DNA from: an uncultured Oscillospiraceae bacterium
Lineage (GTDB): Bacteria; Bacillota; Clostridia; Oscillospirales; Oscillospiraceae
Reading direction: 5' to 3'
DNA length: 64,000 nt
Assembly: GCA_934567355.1 (NCBI GenBank)
Contig: CAKTJC010000007.1
Span: forward strand, 1-64,000
The notes under the pieces are model-generated. The model was not told where the DNA came from. It saw only the letters and a program-made list of their open reading frames with translations, and made no database searches. The number at the start of each line of letters is the position of its first letter. The first letter of the stretch is position 1. Positions 17,014 to 25,729 of this stretch are shown in pieces. Both the position numbers and the translations under genes were made by a program.

Positions 17014-17904
17014 TCAGCCCTTTACTGCGCCGTTGGTGACACCCTCGACGTAGAATTTCTGCATGATGAAGAACAGGATGGAAATGGGGATGGACACCAG
17101 CACGCCGCCGCAGCAGAACTGGGTGAAGTAGGTGTTGATCAGGCTCTTTTCCAGCATCTTGTACAGGCCGACCGCCACGGTATAGTTGGAGGAGATGCCG
17201 GCGTTGAGGATCATTTTTGCGTATACGAAGTCCATCCACGGGGTCAGGAAGCTGCTGATGACCGTATATACGATGATGGGCTTGGAGGTGGGCATGACGA
17301 TCTTCAGGAAGATCAGCGCCTCATTGCAGCCATCCAGCCGCGCCGCCTCGCACAGCGAGCGGGATACGGTATCGAAGAAGCCCTTGGCGATCAGGTAGCC
17401 CAGGCCGGAGGAGGCGGAGTACACCAGGATCAGGCCGATGTGGCTGTTGGTCAGGCCGAAGGTCTTCAGGGTGAAATACACTGCGATCATGGACAGCATG
17501 CCGGGGAACAGGTTCAGCAGCACCGCGAAATTCATCAGTCCCTTGCGGGCGCGGAAGCGCATCACCGACATGGCGTAAGCCACCATCAGCACGAAGAAGG
17601 TGGAAATGATGCAGGTGAAGCAGGCAATCTTGAAGGTGTTCCAGAACCAGGTGGGGAACTGGTTGACGCTATCCGGGGTCAGCAGCTTCGTATAGTGAAT
17701 GGCGCTCCACTCCTTGGGGAAGAAGGTGGAGGTATTCATACCCGGATAGGCGCTGAAGGAGGTGCATACCAGCCACACGATGGGGATCAGCCAGATGACG
17801 CACAGCAGCGCGATGAAGGCATTGTGCAGGAATATTTTGGAGCTTCTTTTGATCCGTCCGGCCAGGAGGGCGGACTCTACAGAATCACGCTTCTCGTATT
17901 TCAT
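17014..17904 (-). CDS. Sugar ABC transporter permease, MalG/GanQ type
   Basis: The 296-residue protein has six membrane segments and the permease EAA loop EAARLDGCNEALIFLKIVMP near 186-205, which docks on the ATPase. It ends in the FVEGVTNGAVKG-like tail typical of MalG proteins. GGAGGG precedes the ATG, which overlaps the stop of the partner permease. With its partner and the binding protein it should import galacto-oligosaccharides. No ATPase gene is in this operon. Confidence 0.9.
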   Translation of the reverse strand: MKYEKRDSVESALLAGRIKRSSKIFLHNAFIALLCVIWLIPIVWLVCTSFSAYPGMNTSTFFPKEWSAIHYTKLLTPDSVNQFPTWFWNTFKIACFTCIISTFFVLMVAYAMSVMRFRARKGLMNFAVLLNLFPGMLSMIAVYFTLKTFGLTNSHIGLILVYSASSGLGYLIAKGFFDTVSRSLCEAARLDGCNEALIFLKIVMPTSKPIIVYTVISSFLTPWMDFVYAKMILNAGISSNYTVAVGLYKMLEKSLINTYFTQFCCGGVLVSIPISILFFIMQKFYVEGVTNGAVKG

Positions 17905-19364
17905 TGATAGGTTCCCTCCTTATCCCCGCGGATCATGAAGTTGAAGCCGATCAGCGTGAACACCGCGCAGACGATGAACACCATGATGCCAATGACGGAG
18001 GCCATCTTGTAGTTGTAGTAGTCCTGGGTCAGGGTGAACAGCCAGGTGACCAGCAGGTCCACCTCCTTGGCCTGGGAATTGGCCATCATCATATCGGTGG
18101 TCACATAGACATTCTGGGTCAGCAGGTAAATGACGTTGAAATTATTGAAATTCTTCACGAAATCCGTCACCAGCGCCGGGCCGGTCACCTGGAGCATATA
18201 GGGCATGGTGATGGATTTGAACACCTGGAAGGGGCTTGCGCCGTCGATCCGGGCGCTCTCCAGCTGGTCGGTGGGCAGGTTCATGAGCACGCCGGTGGCA
18301 ATGAGCATTTGGTAGGGAATGCCCACCCAGATGTTGATGAGGATGATCATCACATGCGCCCAGCCGGGGGCGGAGAGGAAGGGGATGAAGCTGGTGGAGA
18401 TCAGCCCGATCCGGCGCAGGAAATCCGTCAGGCCGATCTGGGCGCAGATGGTGTTCATGATGCCGGTATTGGAGAAGAAATTGCGCATCAGCAGCAGCGA
18501 GACGAACTGGGGCACCGCAATGGTGATCACCAGCAGGGTGCGCCACAGCTTGCCGCCCCGGGTCAGCTTGCTGTTGATCAGCAGGGAGACCAGGATGCCG
18601 CCGAAATAAGTCGTCAGGGTGGCGAAGAACGACCAGACGATCGTCCAGCCCAGGATCTTGCCGAAGGCATAGCCGAAGGTGGAGGTGATGCCGCCGCCGA
18701 ACAGGGTGGCAAAGTTTTCAAATCCCACCCAGCCGAACAGATTGGTGGGGGGCATATGCTGCTGGTCGTAATTGGTGAAGGCCACCAGGATCAGCAGCAG
18801 GATGGGGATCACCGTAAAGATCACGATGCCCAGCACCGGCAGCGAGAGCAGGGTGATGTGGAATTTCTGATCCAGATATTCCCGCAGATCATCCCGGAAG
18901 CTGTTCACATGGCCGCCGCACCGGGCGGTCTGCTGGATGCGGTAAGCGCTTACCACACTGCGCAGGCACACTGCCGCAGCCGCCGCCCACACCACAAAGC
19001 TGAACAGGGAGAACAGCAGGATCATAAAGGAGTTGTCATAGTCGTTCCATTCCGACTGCATGGTCTGCATGTTGAACACCTTTTCCGCCTGGACGGTGCC
19101 CAGCGTGCCGAATTTGGGAACATAGCGCAGCGCAAAACCAAAGGTAAATACAATCACCGCCGCCTCCAGCAGCGTCAGCAGCAGCGCCTTGACGTACTGC
19201 CTGCGGCGGAAGCTTCCCGCGCCCCACCAGAGCAGGGTCAGCTTTACAAAAGCATCGCCGTGCCAAAAGGCATGGCCGAAATCCGCAAAGAATTCGCCGA
19301 TGGCACCGAAGAAGCCGCCGAAGAATGCGCCGATCCGGGACAATGCCGATTGCTTTTCTTCCAT
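17901..19364 (-). CDS. Sugar ABC transporter permease, MalF/GanP type
   Basis: The 487-residue protein starts at the ATG after GAAAGGAAGAAC. It has the long N-terminal region typical of MalF/GanP, including extra membrane segments near 60-85 and 115-135, then six core segments. The EAA-like loop is ESARIDGASPFQVFKSITMP. It pairs with the following permease (four-base overlap). The FTNYDQQHMPPTNLFGWVGFENF phrase is usual for maltose/galactan importers. Confidence 0.9.
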   Translation of the reverse strand: MEEKQSALSRIGAFFGGFFGAIGEFFADFGHAFWHGDAFVKLTLLWWGAGSFRRRQYVKALLLTLLEAAVIVFTFGFALRYVPKFGTLGTVQAEKVFNMQTMQSEWNDYDNSFMILLFSLFSFVVWAAAAAVCLRSVVSAYRIQQTARCGGHVNSFRDDLREYLDQKFHITLLSLPVLGIVIFTVIPILLLILVAFTNYDQQHMPPTNLFGWVGFENFATLFGGGITSTFGYAFGKILGWTIVWSFFATLTTYFGGILVSLLINSKLTRGGKLWRTLLVITIAVPQFVSLLLMRNFFSNTGIMNTICAQIGLTDFLRRIGLISTSFIPFLSAPGWAHVMIILINIWVGIPYQMLIATGVLMNLPTDQLESARIDGASPFQVFKSITMPYMLQVTGPALVTDFVKNFNNFNVIYLLTQNVYVTTDMMMANSQAKEVDLLVTWLFTLTQDYYNYKMASVIGIMVFIVCAVFTLIGFNFMIRGDKEGTYQ

Positions 19365-19395
19365 AGAGGTTCTTCCTTTCTTCCTGTTTTGGAGC

Positions 19396-19429
19396 AACAG
19401 CCCCATATGCCTCGGCATATGGGGCTGTT
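19396..19429 (-). other. Perfect 16-bp stem-loop between binding-protein and permease genes
   Basis: AACAGCCCCATATGCC (19396-19411) and GGCATATGGGGCTGTT (19414-19429) pair completely. There is no U run on the operon strand. Such stems after binding-protein genes often stabilise the upstream mRNA or partly stop transcription, giving more binding protein than permease. Confidence 0.7.
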
Positions 19430-19450
19430 CGATTCAGAGACTATGTGCGG

Positions 19451-20707
19451 TTACACGGCGGGAGCGGTAACGCCCTCGACCAGGGTATCCAGGGTGGCCT
19501 GGATGTCGGCATCGCTCTTGCCGATCAGCTCGCCGTTGGCGATCAGCTGACCGAAGGTAGCGGTGGGATCCCAGTACTTGCCGCCCACGTTCTGCACGGA
19601 GCCGTAGACGTCCTGGGCAGCGGAAGCAGCGACGGCGATGTTGGTGCTGACTGCCTCATCGGCGGCAGCGTTCAGGTTGGTGGGAGCCAGCTGGCGGGCA
19701 GCAAAGCGGGCAGCCTGAGACTCTTCGTTGGTCAGGAACTCGGCCAGCAGCACGGCCCAGCCCACGTTCTTGGAGTAGGCGTTGACGCCCATCAGCTTGA
19801 AGCCGGAGAAGCAGGACATCTGAACCTGCTCGCCTGCGCAGGTGAAGGTGGGCAGCTTGCAGGCAGCATAGCCTTCGCCGAAGGCAGTCTCGGCAGCGGC
19901 AGCATCCCAGGTGCCGGAAACCACAGCGCAGACAGCGCCGGAAGCAATCTGGTTGGAAATGTCGCCGTCGGCAATGGCCAGGAAGGCGGAGCTGGAAGCG
20001 ATGTCGGACATGGCCTTGGCCACATCCACGCCGGTGAAGCCCTTGGAGGAGGTGCCGTTCCAGTCGATCATGGTGGTGCCGTCCTCATTCAGGTCGGCGA
20101 TGAAGCCGGCGCCCAGGAAGAAGGAAGCGTTGTACCAGCCGGAAGCGAAGGTCATGCCCACCTTACCGCCGGCAGCCTGTGCGGCCTCCAGCAGGGTGTC
20201 CCAGGACTGCGCCTGCTCGGCGGAGATCTTGGTGGAATCGTAGTACAGGAAGTAGTTGTTGCCGCCGCTCATGGGGAAAGCATACAGGTTGCCGTCCTTG
20301 CTGGCAGCGTTCACGGAGCCTTCGCCGTTGGCAGCCATCACGTCCTCCAGGGTCTTGCCGGCGTAGGCGGGCAGGACGGCGGAGATGTCGCCGCTCAGGT
20401 TTTCCAGAGCACCGGCAGCCACCAGGTCATTGAGCTGGTCGTTGGCAAAGGCGTACACATCGGCAGCGGCCTCTACGTCGGTCAGCACGGTATCCTTGGC
20501 GGTGGACTCGGACTCAACACCGATCTGGATGTCGAAGGTCTGGTCGGGATGGGCAGCCTTGAACTGCTCCACCAGCTCAGCCAGCAGCGCCTGATCCTCT
20601 TCTGCGCCCCACAGGGTCAGGGAGATGGGATCGTCAGCGGAAACGCCGATCGCCGCCAGGCTGAAGGTCATCAGCAGAGCCAGCAGCATTGCAATTGCTT
20701 TTTTCAT
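19451..20707 (-). CDS. Sugar ABC transporter substrate-binding protein
   Basis: The 418-residue extracellular protein begins at the ATG after GGAGG, not at the upstream in-frame codons. It has a signal peptide with ALLMTFSLAAIGVSA, but no lipobox Cys. The mature part starts SLTLWGAEEDQALLAELVEQF, the usual opening of MalE-type cluster B proteins, and contains a ripe YAFPMSGGNNYFLYYDS hinge region. It is the first gene of the operon, under a strong promoter, and should bind galacto-oligosaccharides. Confidence 0.9.
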   Translation of the reverse strand: MKKAIAMLLALLMTFSLAAIGVSADDPISLTLWGAEEDQALLAELVEQFKAAHPDQTFDIQIGVESESTAKDTVLTDVEAAADVYAFANDQLNDLVAAGALENLSGDISAVLPAYAGKTLEDVMAANGEGSVNAASKDGNLYAFPMSGGNNYFLYYDSTKISAEQAQSWDTLLEAAQAAGGKVGMTFASGWYNASFFLGAGFIADLNEDGTTMIDWNGTSSKGFTGVDVAKAMSDIASSSAFLAIADGDISNQIASGAVCAVVSGTWDAAAAETAFGEGYAACKLPTFTCAGEQVQMSCFSGFKLMGVNAYSKNVGWAVLLAEFLTNEESQAARFAARQLAPTNLNAAADEAVSTNIAVAASAAQDVYGSVQNVGGKYWDPTATFGQLIANGELIGKSDADIQATLDTLVEGVTAPAV

Positions 20708-20733
20708 AAAATTGTCCTCCTTGTTTATATTGC

Positions 20734-20757
20734 GCAGCCGGTTAGGAAACCGGTTGC
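20734..20757. promoter_or_regulatory. Putative LacI-type operator
   Basis: A 24-base imperfect palindrome has arms GCAGCCGGTT and AACCGGTTGC around AGGA, 9 of 10 positions paired. It also contains two CCGGTT octamers 12 bases apart (AGCCGGTT and AACCGGTT). It lies just downstream of the -10 box, where a repressor would block transcription. The LacI-family protein at 24658-25659 is the obvious candidate. Confidence 0.6.
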
Positions 20758-20767
20758 CTTTCAATTT

Positions 20768-20797
20768 AGTATAAAACAATTTACCCTGATTTGTCAA
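20768..20797 (-). promoter_or_regulatory. Strong sigma-A promoter of the galactan operon
   Basis: Read on the minus strand, TTGACA (20797-20792) and TATACT (20773-20768) are 18 bases apart, about 60 bases before the start codon. Confidence 0.8.
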
Positions 20798-20806
20798 GCC
20801 GGAATT

Positions 20807-20821
20807 CCTAACAAGATTAGG
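20807..20821. promoter_or_regulatory. Small inverted repeat upstream of the -35 box
   Basis: CCTAA-CAAGA-TTAGG lies ten bases upstream of the -35 element of the galactan promoter, next to GGAATTCC. It could be a second regulator site. Confidence 0.3.
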
Positions 20822-20873
20822 ACTTTTGTTTTGTTTCAAATCACGAAAAACTTTTGTGGGAGGCAAAAAAAGC

Positions 20874-21062
20874 TCCCCCTTGAAGGGGAGACGACAGCTA
20901 AAATGCGGAACTGGTTGGATGAATGGAATATACCCAAGGTTTCATTGTAGGGGACGATGCCCACATTGTCCCGCGCCGGGTCGGTTTATTTCCATGCCCG
21001 GTTGAATGGAAAAACGTTACGTTTTCATCCCATTTTCCCTCCTGTAATCCGGGATTTCCCGA
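20874..21062. repeat. Family A repeat, truncated copy
   Basis: CTCCCCTTGAAGGGGAG and the left family A hairpin GGGACGATG-CCCA-CATTGTCCC (20951-20972, with a G-T wobble) are followed by GCCGGGTCGG and GTTGAATGGA. The right half is missing. The downstream gene reads its last residues and stop codon from this repeat. Confidence 0.8.
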
Positions 21063-21568
21063 TGGGAACACAAGCGGAACCCTTCCAGCCGTTCGGGCGT
21101 GTACTCTATGGTAAGTATCTGTCTGTAATGTATGGTGGCTTTGGAAAAAGCCCAAGGCGATCCTAATTTGCGGGGATCATGATATTTATCACCAAAGGTG
21201 CACCAAATCACATCCCTGCAGCTGATTGACGTTGTTCCCATCTGATAGGAACACACGCAGATGGAGGTGACCTCATCCCAGGAATGGAACTTCTTTTTTA
21301 GTTTTCCGTACCCATAGCCAATGGTGATTCCATTTTCGTCTATCGCATAGGAGCGCATCTCAAATGCATACATAGAAACCGTAAGCAGGAGCATGATCAA
21401 AGCAAGTCCGTGGCTCATCAGCAAGCACGGTATACTCATCGGATCGCTTTTGTCATATAAAAAGGCGATCCATCCGAGGCAGTAGCAAAAAGCTGTCATC
21501 AAGATGCCCATTACCCCCAAGAAGTAATACATTGTAATATCTCTTTTCAAAGGATAGCAAGGAACCAT
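21017..21568 (-). CDS. Membrane protein with PH-like domain
   Basis: The 183-residue protein has two membrane segments (about 13-35 and 48-67) followed by a beta-rich domain with YAIDENGITIGYGYGKLKKKFHSWDEVTSI, which fits a bacterial PH-like fold. TAAGGAGGGG precedes the ATG. The final residues and the TAA stop lie in a family A repeat, so the C-terminus may have been changed by the insertion. It belongs to a second AT-richer cluster of small genes. Function is unknown. Confidence 0.65.
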   Translation of the reverse strand: MVPCYPLKRDITMYYFLGVMGILMTAFCYCLGWIAFLYDKSDPMSIPCLLMSHGLALIMLLLTVSMYAFEMRSYAIDENGITIGYGYGKLKKKFHSWDEVTSICVCSYQMGTTSISCRDVIWCTFGDKYHDPRKLGSPWAFSKATIHYRQILTIEYTPERLEGFRLCSHREIPDYRRENGMKT

Positions 21569-21588
21569 TTTACCCCTCCTTATTGGTG

Positions 21589-21978
21589 TTACTTTTCATG
21601 CAGGAGCGGACGCAAGTTGCCTTCCCAAACCTCATCCCTGCGCTCTTTTGCTTTTTCGATGCAGACATTGACTGCATTACGGATAGAATTGGTATCTGCG
21701 TATTTTTGCAGCCTGTCTAAGATGCAGAAAGCACCCGGCCAGTTCATATCCTGCAGCCATTCCAACAACTCAGCCAGATAAGGCTTGAGTGCTTCATCAT
21801 CTTTCTCTGCGATAATTACAGCACAATTTCCCCATACATTTTTATTGTGCTTTGGGGTTAACGGCTGTATAAACGGAATGATTGTTCCTGTTTTTCTCGC
21901 TAAGGATATTCCTTCGGCTTGGACTTCAGGAGGCATATGCCAATCGAGCATATCCATAATTTCTGTAATATCGGCCAT
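21589..21978 (-). CDS. DUF5071 family protein
   Basis: The 129-residue soluble protein contains the DUF5071 phrases IPFIQPLTPKHNKNVWGNCA and LLEWLQDMNWPGA. Proteins of this family are small and helical, often isolated in genomes or found near immunity-type genes; no function is established. The ATG at 21978 is preferred over a TTG 36 bases upstream, although its ribosome site (GGGGTG) is modest. Confidence 0.75.
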   Translation of the reverse strand: MADITEIMDMLDWHMPPEVQAEGISLARKTGTIIPFIQPLTPKHNKNVWGNCAVIIAEKDDEALKPYLAELLEWLQDMNWPGAFCILDRLQKYADTNSIRNAVNVCIEKAKERRDEVWEGNLRPLLHEK

Positions 21979-22056
21979 TTTAACACCCCATCCTGGCAGG
22001 TCGATGTGCTGCAATCGTCCTGTACAGATTCACAATTCGTGCGGTCGCCCGGGAAC

Positions 22057-22710
22057 CTAATTCGCTCTGTCGATCTCCAAAACATACGGCACTCCGCTTT
22101 TTATGAAATAGGTAATCTCACGCGGTTTGCCGGCAGCAATTTCTGAATTGCTGTAAAATTGGATTTGGTCAACAGGATGCCCATCTTCCCGTCGGTATAT
22201 TATCATGATCGCCCCCTCCTGAACAATATGTGCATCCTCATCCACAACAGAAAATGGCATTCCATATTCATTGGGGTCAAACGAGCGGACATCCGCCCGT
22301 GTTGCATCCTGCTTTTCGGCAATCAGCTGCTCAAACTCCTCTTTCGTGCGGAACCGGTCGTAAATCGCCACATTGGAAACGATCAGCTGGTCATCCATGA
22401 AAATAAACGCATTGCGCCCATCGGTCAGCTGCAAAACGGCATAATACCCCTGATAGGTTTTCCTGACGCATTCCAGTCGGAAGGTTCTCTTCACCTCAAA
22501 ATAACGCACCTTTTCCTGCTGCTCTATTTTCTGCGCCAGCCTCTCCACCGTCTCCGGTGCATACTGCCGGGTTATCAGGTCTTCTTTCCTCGTAAGATTG
22601 TCATACCCCGGCACCCTGCTGCGCAGATAGCAGACGCAGAGCAACGCAGAAGCAAGAATGACAGCGGCTGCGATATAGAATGCTTTCTTCGTCAAAATCT
22701 TCTTTATCAT
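22057..22710 (-). CDS. Hypothetical exported or membrane-anchored protein
   Basis: From the ATG after AGGAG the protein has 217 residues. Residues 10-30 form one membrane segment, with Lys before and CYLRSR after, so it is probably anchored with its main part outside. The rest is a beta-rich domain with no known motif. It lies among other small unknown genes with short gaps. Confidence 0.6.
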   Translation of the reverse strand: MIKKILTKKAFYIAAAVILASALLCVCYLRSRVPGYDNLTRKEDLITRQYAPETVERLAQKIEQQEKVRYFEVKRTFRLECVRKTYQGYYAVLQLTDGRNAFIFMDDQLIVSNVAIYDRFRTKEEFEQLIAEKQDATRADVRSFDPNEYGMPFSVVDEDAHIVQEGAIMIIYRREDGHPVDQIQFYSNSEIAAGKPREITYFIKSGVPYVLEIDRAN

Positions 22711-22738
22711 GGTTTTCTCCTGTGTAAAAACAAAAGCG

Positions 22739-23554
22739 TCAATCGGCACGTCTGCGCCTGTTCAGGTGATCTTCATAGGCAGTGCAGAATTCCATTTCAA
22801 AGTGAGGACAGGTGCCGTCCCTTACAGGCTGGCCTATAAAGGATCTCGAAACAAGAAGGCTTTCCTCTTCAAGCCCCTCCGGAAGCTTTACATCCGGGAA
22901 ATTTCCGATTTTTGAAATTCCCAGGCTTTCTTCTTCCCTTTTGTTGGAGAGCGGCACGGAAACATGATACTGAATCTCTGCGCCCTTCGGCCCAGCCAGA
23001 TAAAACACCGGCAAAAAGCCCAAATCATTCAGCGCTTGGCCGGAACGGGGGATTTGATCGGGCGGGCAGACGGAAACGCACATCAGGTGGCGGACATGGT
23101 GGAACCTGTCCAGATATACACCATATTCATAGAGGATGATTACCCAGCCGCGAATACCGAGCTTTTCCGCGCCAGACCATGTAATGGTGTGCGCGAAGGT
23201 ATCTCCGTATTGCCAACCCGGATCATACGGCTTTTTGATGCGGTAATATGCCTCCTGCCCATACATGGCCGGGTCGGCAAGCAGCGCTTCCAGGTGCTTT
23301 CTTGCATGCGGGTCAATATTGTCCTGCGCAAGATATTCCCTTGCTTTCGCGGCAAATCCATCGAACAACTCCCGCTTTTTCCGCAATGCCATGATCATCC
23401 CGGTCAGCACGGGCACTACATCATCGCTGTCTCCCAGCTCCAGCGCATAATATTTCAGCATGATGCGCACCGTTTCGTCTCTGCTCTTTCCGTCCCGGCG
23501 ATAGAACACATATTCCTCCTGGACGCATTCGGCAAACGCATTGTCTCCCCTCAT
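22739..23554 (-). CDS. Hypothetical soluble protein, possible immunity-type
   Basis: The 271-residue protein has no signal peptide. It has a helical N-terminal half and a C-terminal half containing YDPGWQYGDTFAHTI and PPDQIPRSGQALNDLGFLPV. I have seen similar phrases in uncharacterised proteins of gut Clostridia but cannot name a family. AAAGGGG precedes the ATG. Context is the run of small unknown genes, possibly immunity genes. Confidence 0.55.
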   Translation of the reverse strand: MRGDNAFAECVQEEYVFYRRDGKSRDETVRIMLKYYALELGDSDDVVPVLTGMIMALRKKRELFDGFAAKAREYLAQDNIDPHARKHLEALLADPAMYGQEAYYRIKKPYDPGWQYGDTFAHTITWSGAEKLGIRGWVIILYEYGVYLDRFHHVRHLMCVSVCPPDQIPRSGQALNDLGFLPVFYLAGPKGAEIQYHVSVPLSNKREEESLGISKIGNFPDVKLPEGLEEESLLVSRSFIGQPVRDGTCPHFEMEFCTAYEDHLNRRRRAD

Positions 23555-23625
23555 TGCAGGCTTCGCCCCTTTCTTGTCTCATTTTTCAAGCGCAATGTGC
23601 ATATCCGCATCGCCCCGATGTCAAC

Positions 23626-24180
23626 CTACTCCCGGTAACTGACCCGCTCCGTCACAACGCTGTAATCAGCGCCGGAATAGTACGATACGTCAAGATAGCC
23701 CTCTTCGTCAGCAAAGGCTGCGCTGAGGAACGGATCTGCCGCCGGGGACAGCTCGTGTGAAAAGGCAGTGACGGCGGCGTAAAAGGAATCATCGAAAATG
23801 CTCCGTACTGTGATTCCGCTGCCTCCACAGCATACGACAAGTCCATCCTTTTCATCGGCAATTCCTACGAAGTCATCTGAAAAAACGCCCTTCCCGCCGT
23901 CAAAGTAGAATCCCCACCGTGTTCCGATCCCCGTCCCCGCCTGCACCGTATACCTGATGTACCCGCCTGGGAGGGCTTCAACCTGCGGGCACCTCGGACT
24001 CGTCTCCGTCCGCAGGAGGGCATGATCCTCCCCGTAGAAATAACATGTGTACAGGCCGTCTGCTTCCTCCATGCGGTATTGTTCGCTGCTGCTTCCGTTC
24101 CCGCGAAACGCACCGCCCGCAAGCAGCAGAACCAGCACAGCCGTAAGAATACAGAGGGAAATACAGATACCTTTTTTCAT
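23626..24180 (-). CDS. Hypothetical exported protein
   Basis: The ATG at 24180 follows GGAGG and starts a signal or anchor sequence (KKGICISLCILTAVLVLLLAG). The 184-residue protein is beta-rich, with CYFYGEDHALLRTE and WGFYFDGGKGVF, and has no known catalytic motif. It heads the small-gene cluster on this strand. Nothing more can be said. Confidence 0.55.
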   Translation of the reverse strand: MKKGICISLCILTAVLVLLLAGGAFRGNGSSSEQYRMEEADGLYTCYFYGEDHALLRTETSPRCPQVEALPGGYIRYTVQAGTGIGTRWGFYFDGGKGVFSDDFVGIADEKDGLVVCCGGSGITVRSIFDDSFYAAVTAFSHELSPAADPFLSAAFADEEGYLDVSYYSGADYSVVTERVSYRE

Positions 24181-24209
24181 TGCTATCCTCCAAGACACCA
24201 CTCATCTGA

Positions 24210-24657
24210 GCGCTCCCCCTTGGCTTCCCCCGTGGGAAGCTAGGGGGGCGGTGCGAAATTTAACCTTTCAGCAACCATCCTACGCCACACCCCCTGACCT
24301 CGCTAACGCTCGGCCACCCCCCGCAGAGCGGGGGGCAAGCGCCTCGGCTCCCCCTCTGGGGGAGCTGGCAGCCCGAAGGGCTGACTGAGGGGGTGCCGTC
24401 CGTTGAATGGGATGCACCCCAGTTCTCATTGTAGGGGACGATGTCCACATCGTCCCGCGCCGGGTCGGTTCATTTTCATGACCCGGTTGAATGGGGAAAC
24501 ACTATGTTTTCATCCCATTTTTCCTGTCCCGTTCAACATACCACGAGGTTTCGTAGGGTTGCGGGACGATGTGGGCATCGTCCCCTACATTCTCGCTGAA
24601 CTGCGTACCATTCAACGTACCCTTCATCAAGCTTTCAGCGCACGCCGCCTCTCATCT
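24210..24657. repeat. Family B then family A repeats
   Basis: This gene-free stretch carries the family B stems in reverse order (CCCCCCGC/GCGGGGGG near 24316-24336, GGCTCCCCC/GGGGGAGCT near 24345-24366, CAGCCC/GGGCTG near 24369-24383). A full family A unit follows with hairpins at 24435-24456 (loop TCCA) and 24563-24584. The LacI gene stop is at its edge. Confidence 0.9.
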
Positions 24658-25659
24658 TTACGGTTTCGTTGAAGCGCGGGGGAGGATCTGGAAGCTGGGG
24701 GGCGGGAGGGGGCGGGGGGGACGGGAATCGAGAGCGGCGACCAGCTTTTCGGCGGCCAGGGCGCCCAGCTCCCAGGCGTCGAAGCGGATACTTGTCACCG
24801 GGGGGACGTTATTTTCAAGCAGGGGGCTGTCGTACAGGCTGACCACCTGCAGCTGCTCCGGCACCCGGATGCCCCGGACGCGCAGCTGCACCATCAGCAG
24901 ATTGCAGATATATTCATCCATGCACACCACACCGTCCACCTGGTTCAGGGTGTCCCAAGGCAGCGCGCCGGGCAGCTCTTCCCTGCCGCCCAGGTTCAGC
25001 AGCACCGGCTGCTCCGGCAGGCCCGCCGCCCGGCAGGCCTCCCGGAAGCCGCGAAGGCGGCTGTGGGTAACGCAGTGGTTTTCGTCACCGCCCAGAAGCA
25101 GCAGCTTCCGTGCGCCCCCGGCGATCAGGCGGGCGGTGAGCGCCCGGCTGGCGGACTGATTGTCGTTGTCCACGCTGGTAACGCTGCGGTCGGAGGTGGG
25201 GCCGATGAGCACAAAGGGGAGCTGCTTTTCCTTGAGAAAGCCCACAATGGGGGACTTTACCAGAGAGCGCATGGCGATCACGCCGTCGACCTTCCGGTTG
25301 TCGATCAGCCGGGCAAGCCCCTGCGTGCCGGATTCCTCCCCCAAAATCAGGAGGACGTCGTAGCCGTTTTCCGAAGCGATCCGGCACACGCCGCCGAGGC
25401 AGTCATGGAAGAATGCGCCGTTGCCCCGGTCAGCGGGGCTGGGCATCATCAGGCCGATGTTGAACGACCGGCTGCGCGCCAGACTCTGCGCCACCGCATT
25501 GGGCTTATAGCCGCATTTTTCCGTAAATTCCAATATTCTGGCTCTGGTCTCGGCGCTCAGATTTCCCTTTCCGGAAATCGCCTTGGACACCGTAGCCTTA
25601 TTCACCCCCAACTCCCGGGCAATGTCGCTGAGGGTATATGTCTTCTTTTCTCCCACCAA
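24658..25659 (-). CDS. LacI family transcriptional regulator
   Basis: The 333-residue protein has a classic LacI helix-turn-helix (TLSDIARELGVNKATVSKAI, 9-28) and hinge (YKPNAVAQSLARSRS), then a periplasmic-binding-like effector domain with NIGLMMP and DGVIAM blocks. It should repress a sugar operon and release on binding an effector. The galactan operon, with a CCGGTT palindrome over its promoter 4 kb away, is the best local target; the GH2/dlt-like unit on the other side has no such site that I can see. Confidence 0.9.
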   Translation of the reverse strand: MVGEKKTYTLSDIARELGVNKATVSKAISGKGNLSAETRARILEFTEKCGYKPNAVAQSLARSRSFNIGLMMPSPADRGNGAFFHDCLGGVCRIASENGYDVLLILGEESGTQGLARLIDNRKVDGVIAMRSLVKSPIVGFLKEKQLPFVLIGPTSDRSVTSVDNDNQSASRALTARLIAGGARKLLLLGGDENHCVTHSRLRGFREACRAAGLPEQPVLLNLGGREELPGALPWDTLNQVDGVVCMDEYICNLLMVQLRVRGIRVPEQLQVVSLYDSPLLENNVPPVTSIRFDAWELGALAAEKLVAALDSRPPRPLPPPSFQILPRASTKP

Positions 25660-25729
25660 ACCGATTCACCTCTTCCTTCTCATACTAGCAGAGATTCCCG
25701 CCTCCGTCAAGGCAGGATGGGATGTCCGC

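Noticed and set aside
20734..20757. CcpA cre site
   Set aside because: The palindrome does not fit the TGNAANCGNTNNCA pattern; CCGGTT symmetry suits another LacI-family member.
24210..24657. Possible CRISPR array because of many similar units
   Set aside because: Units are palindromes of different lengths with no constant repeat and spacer pattern, and no cas genes are in the window.
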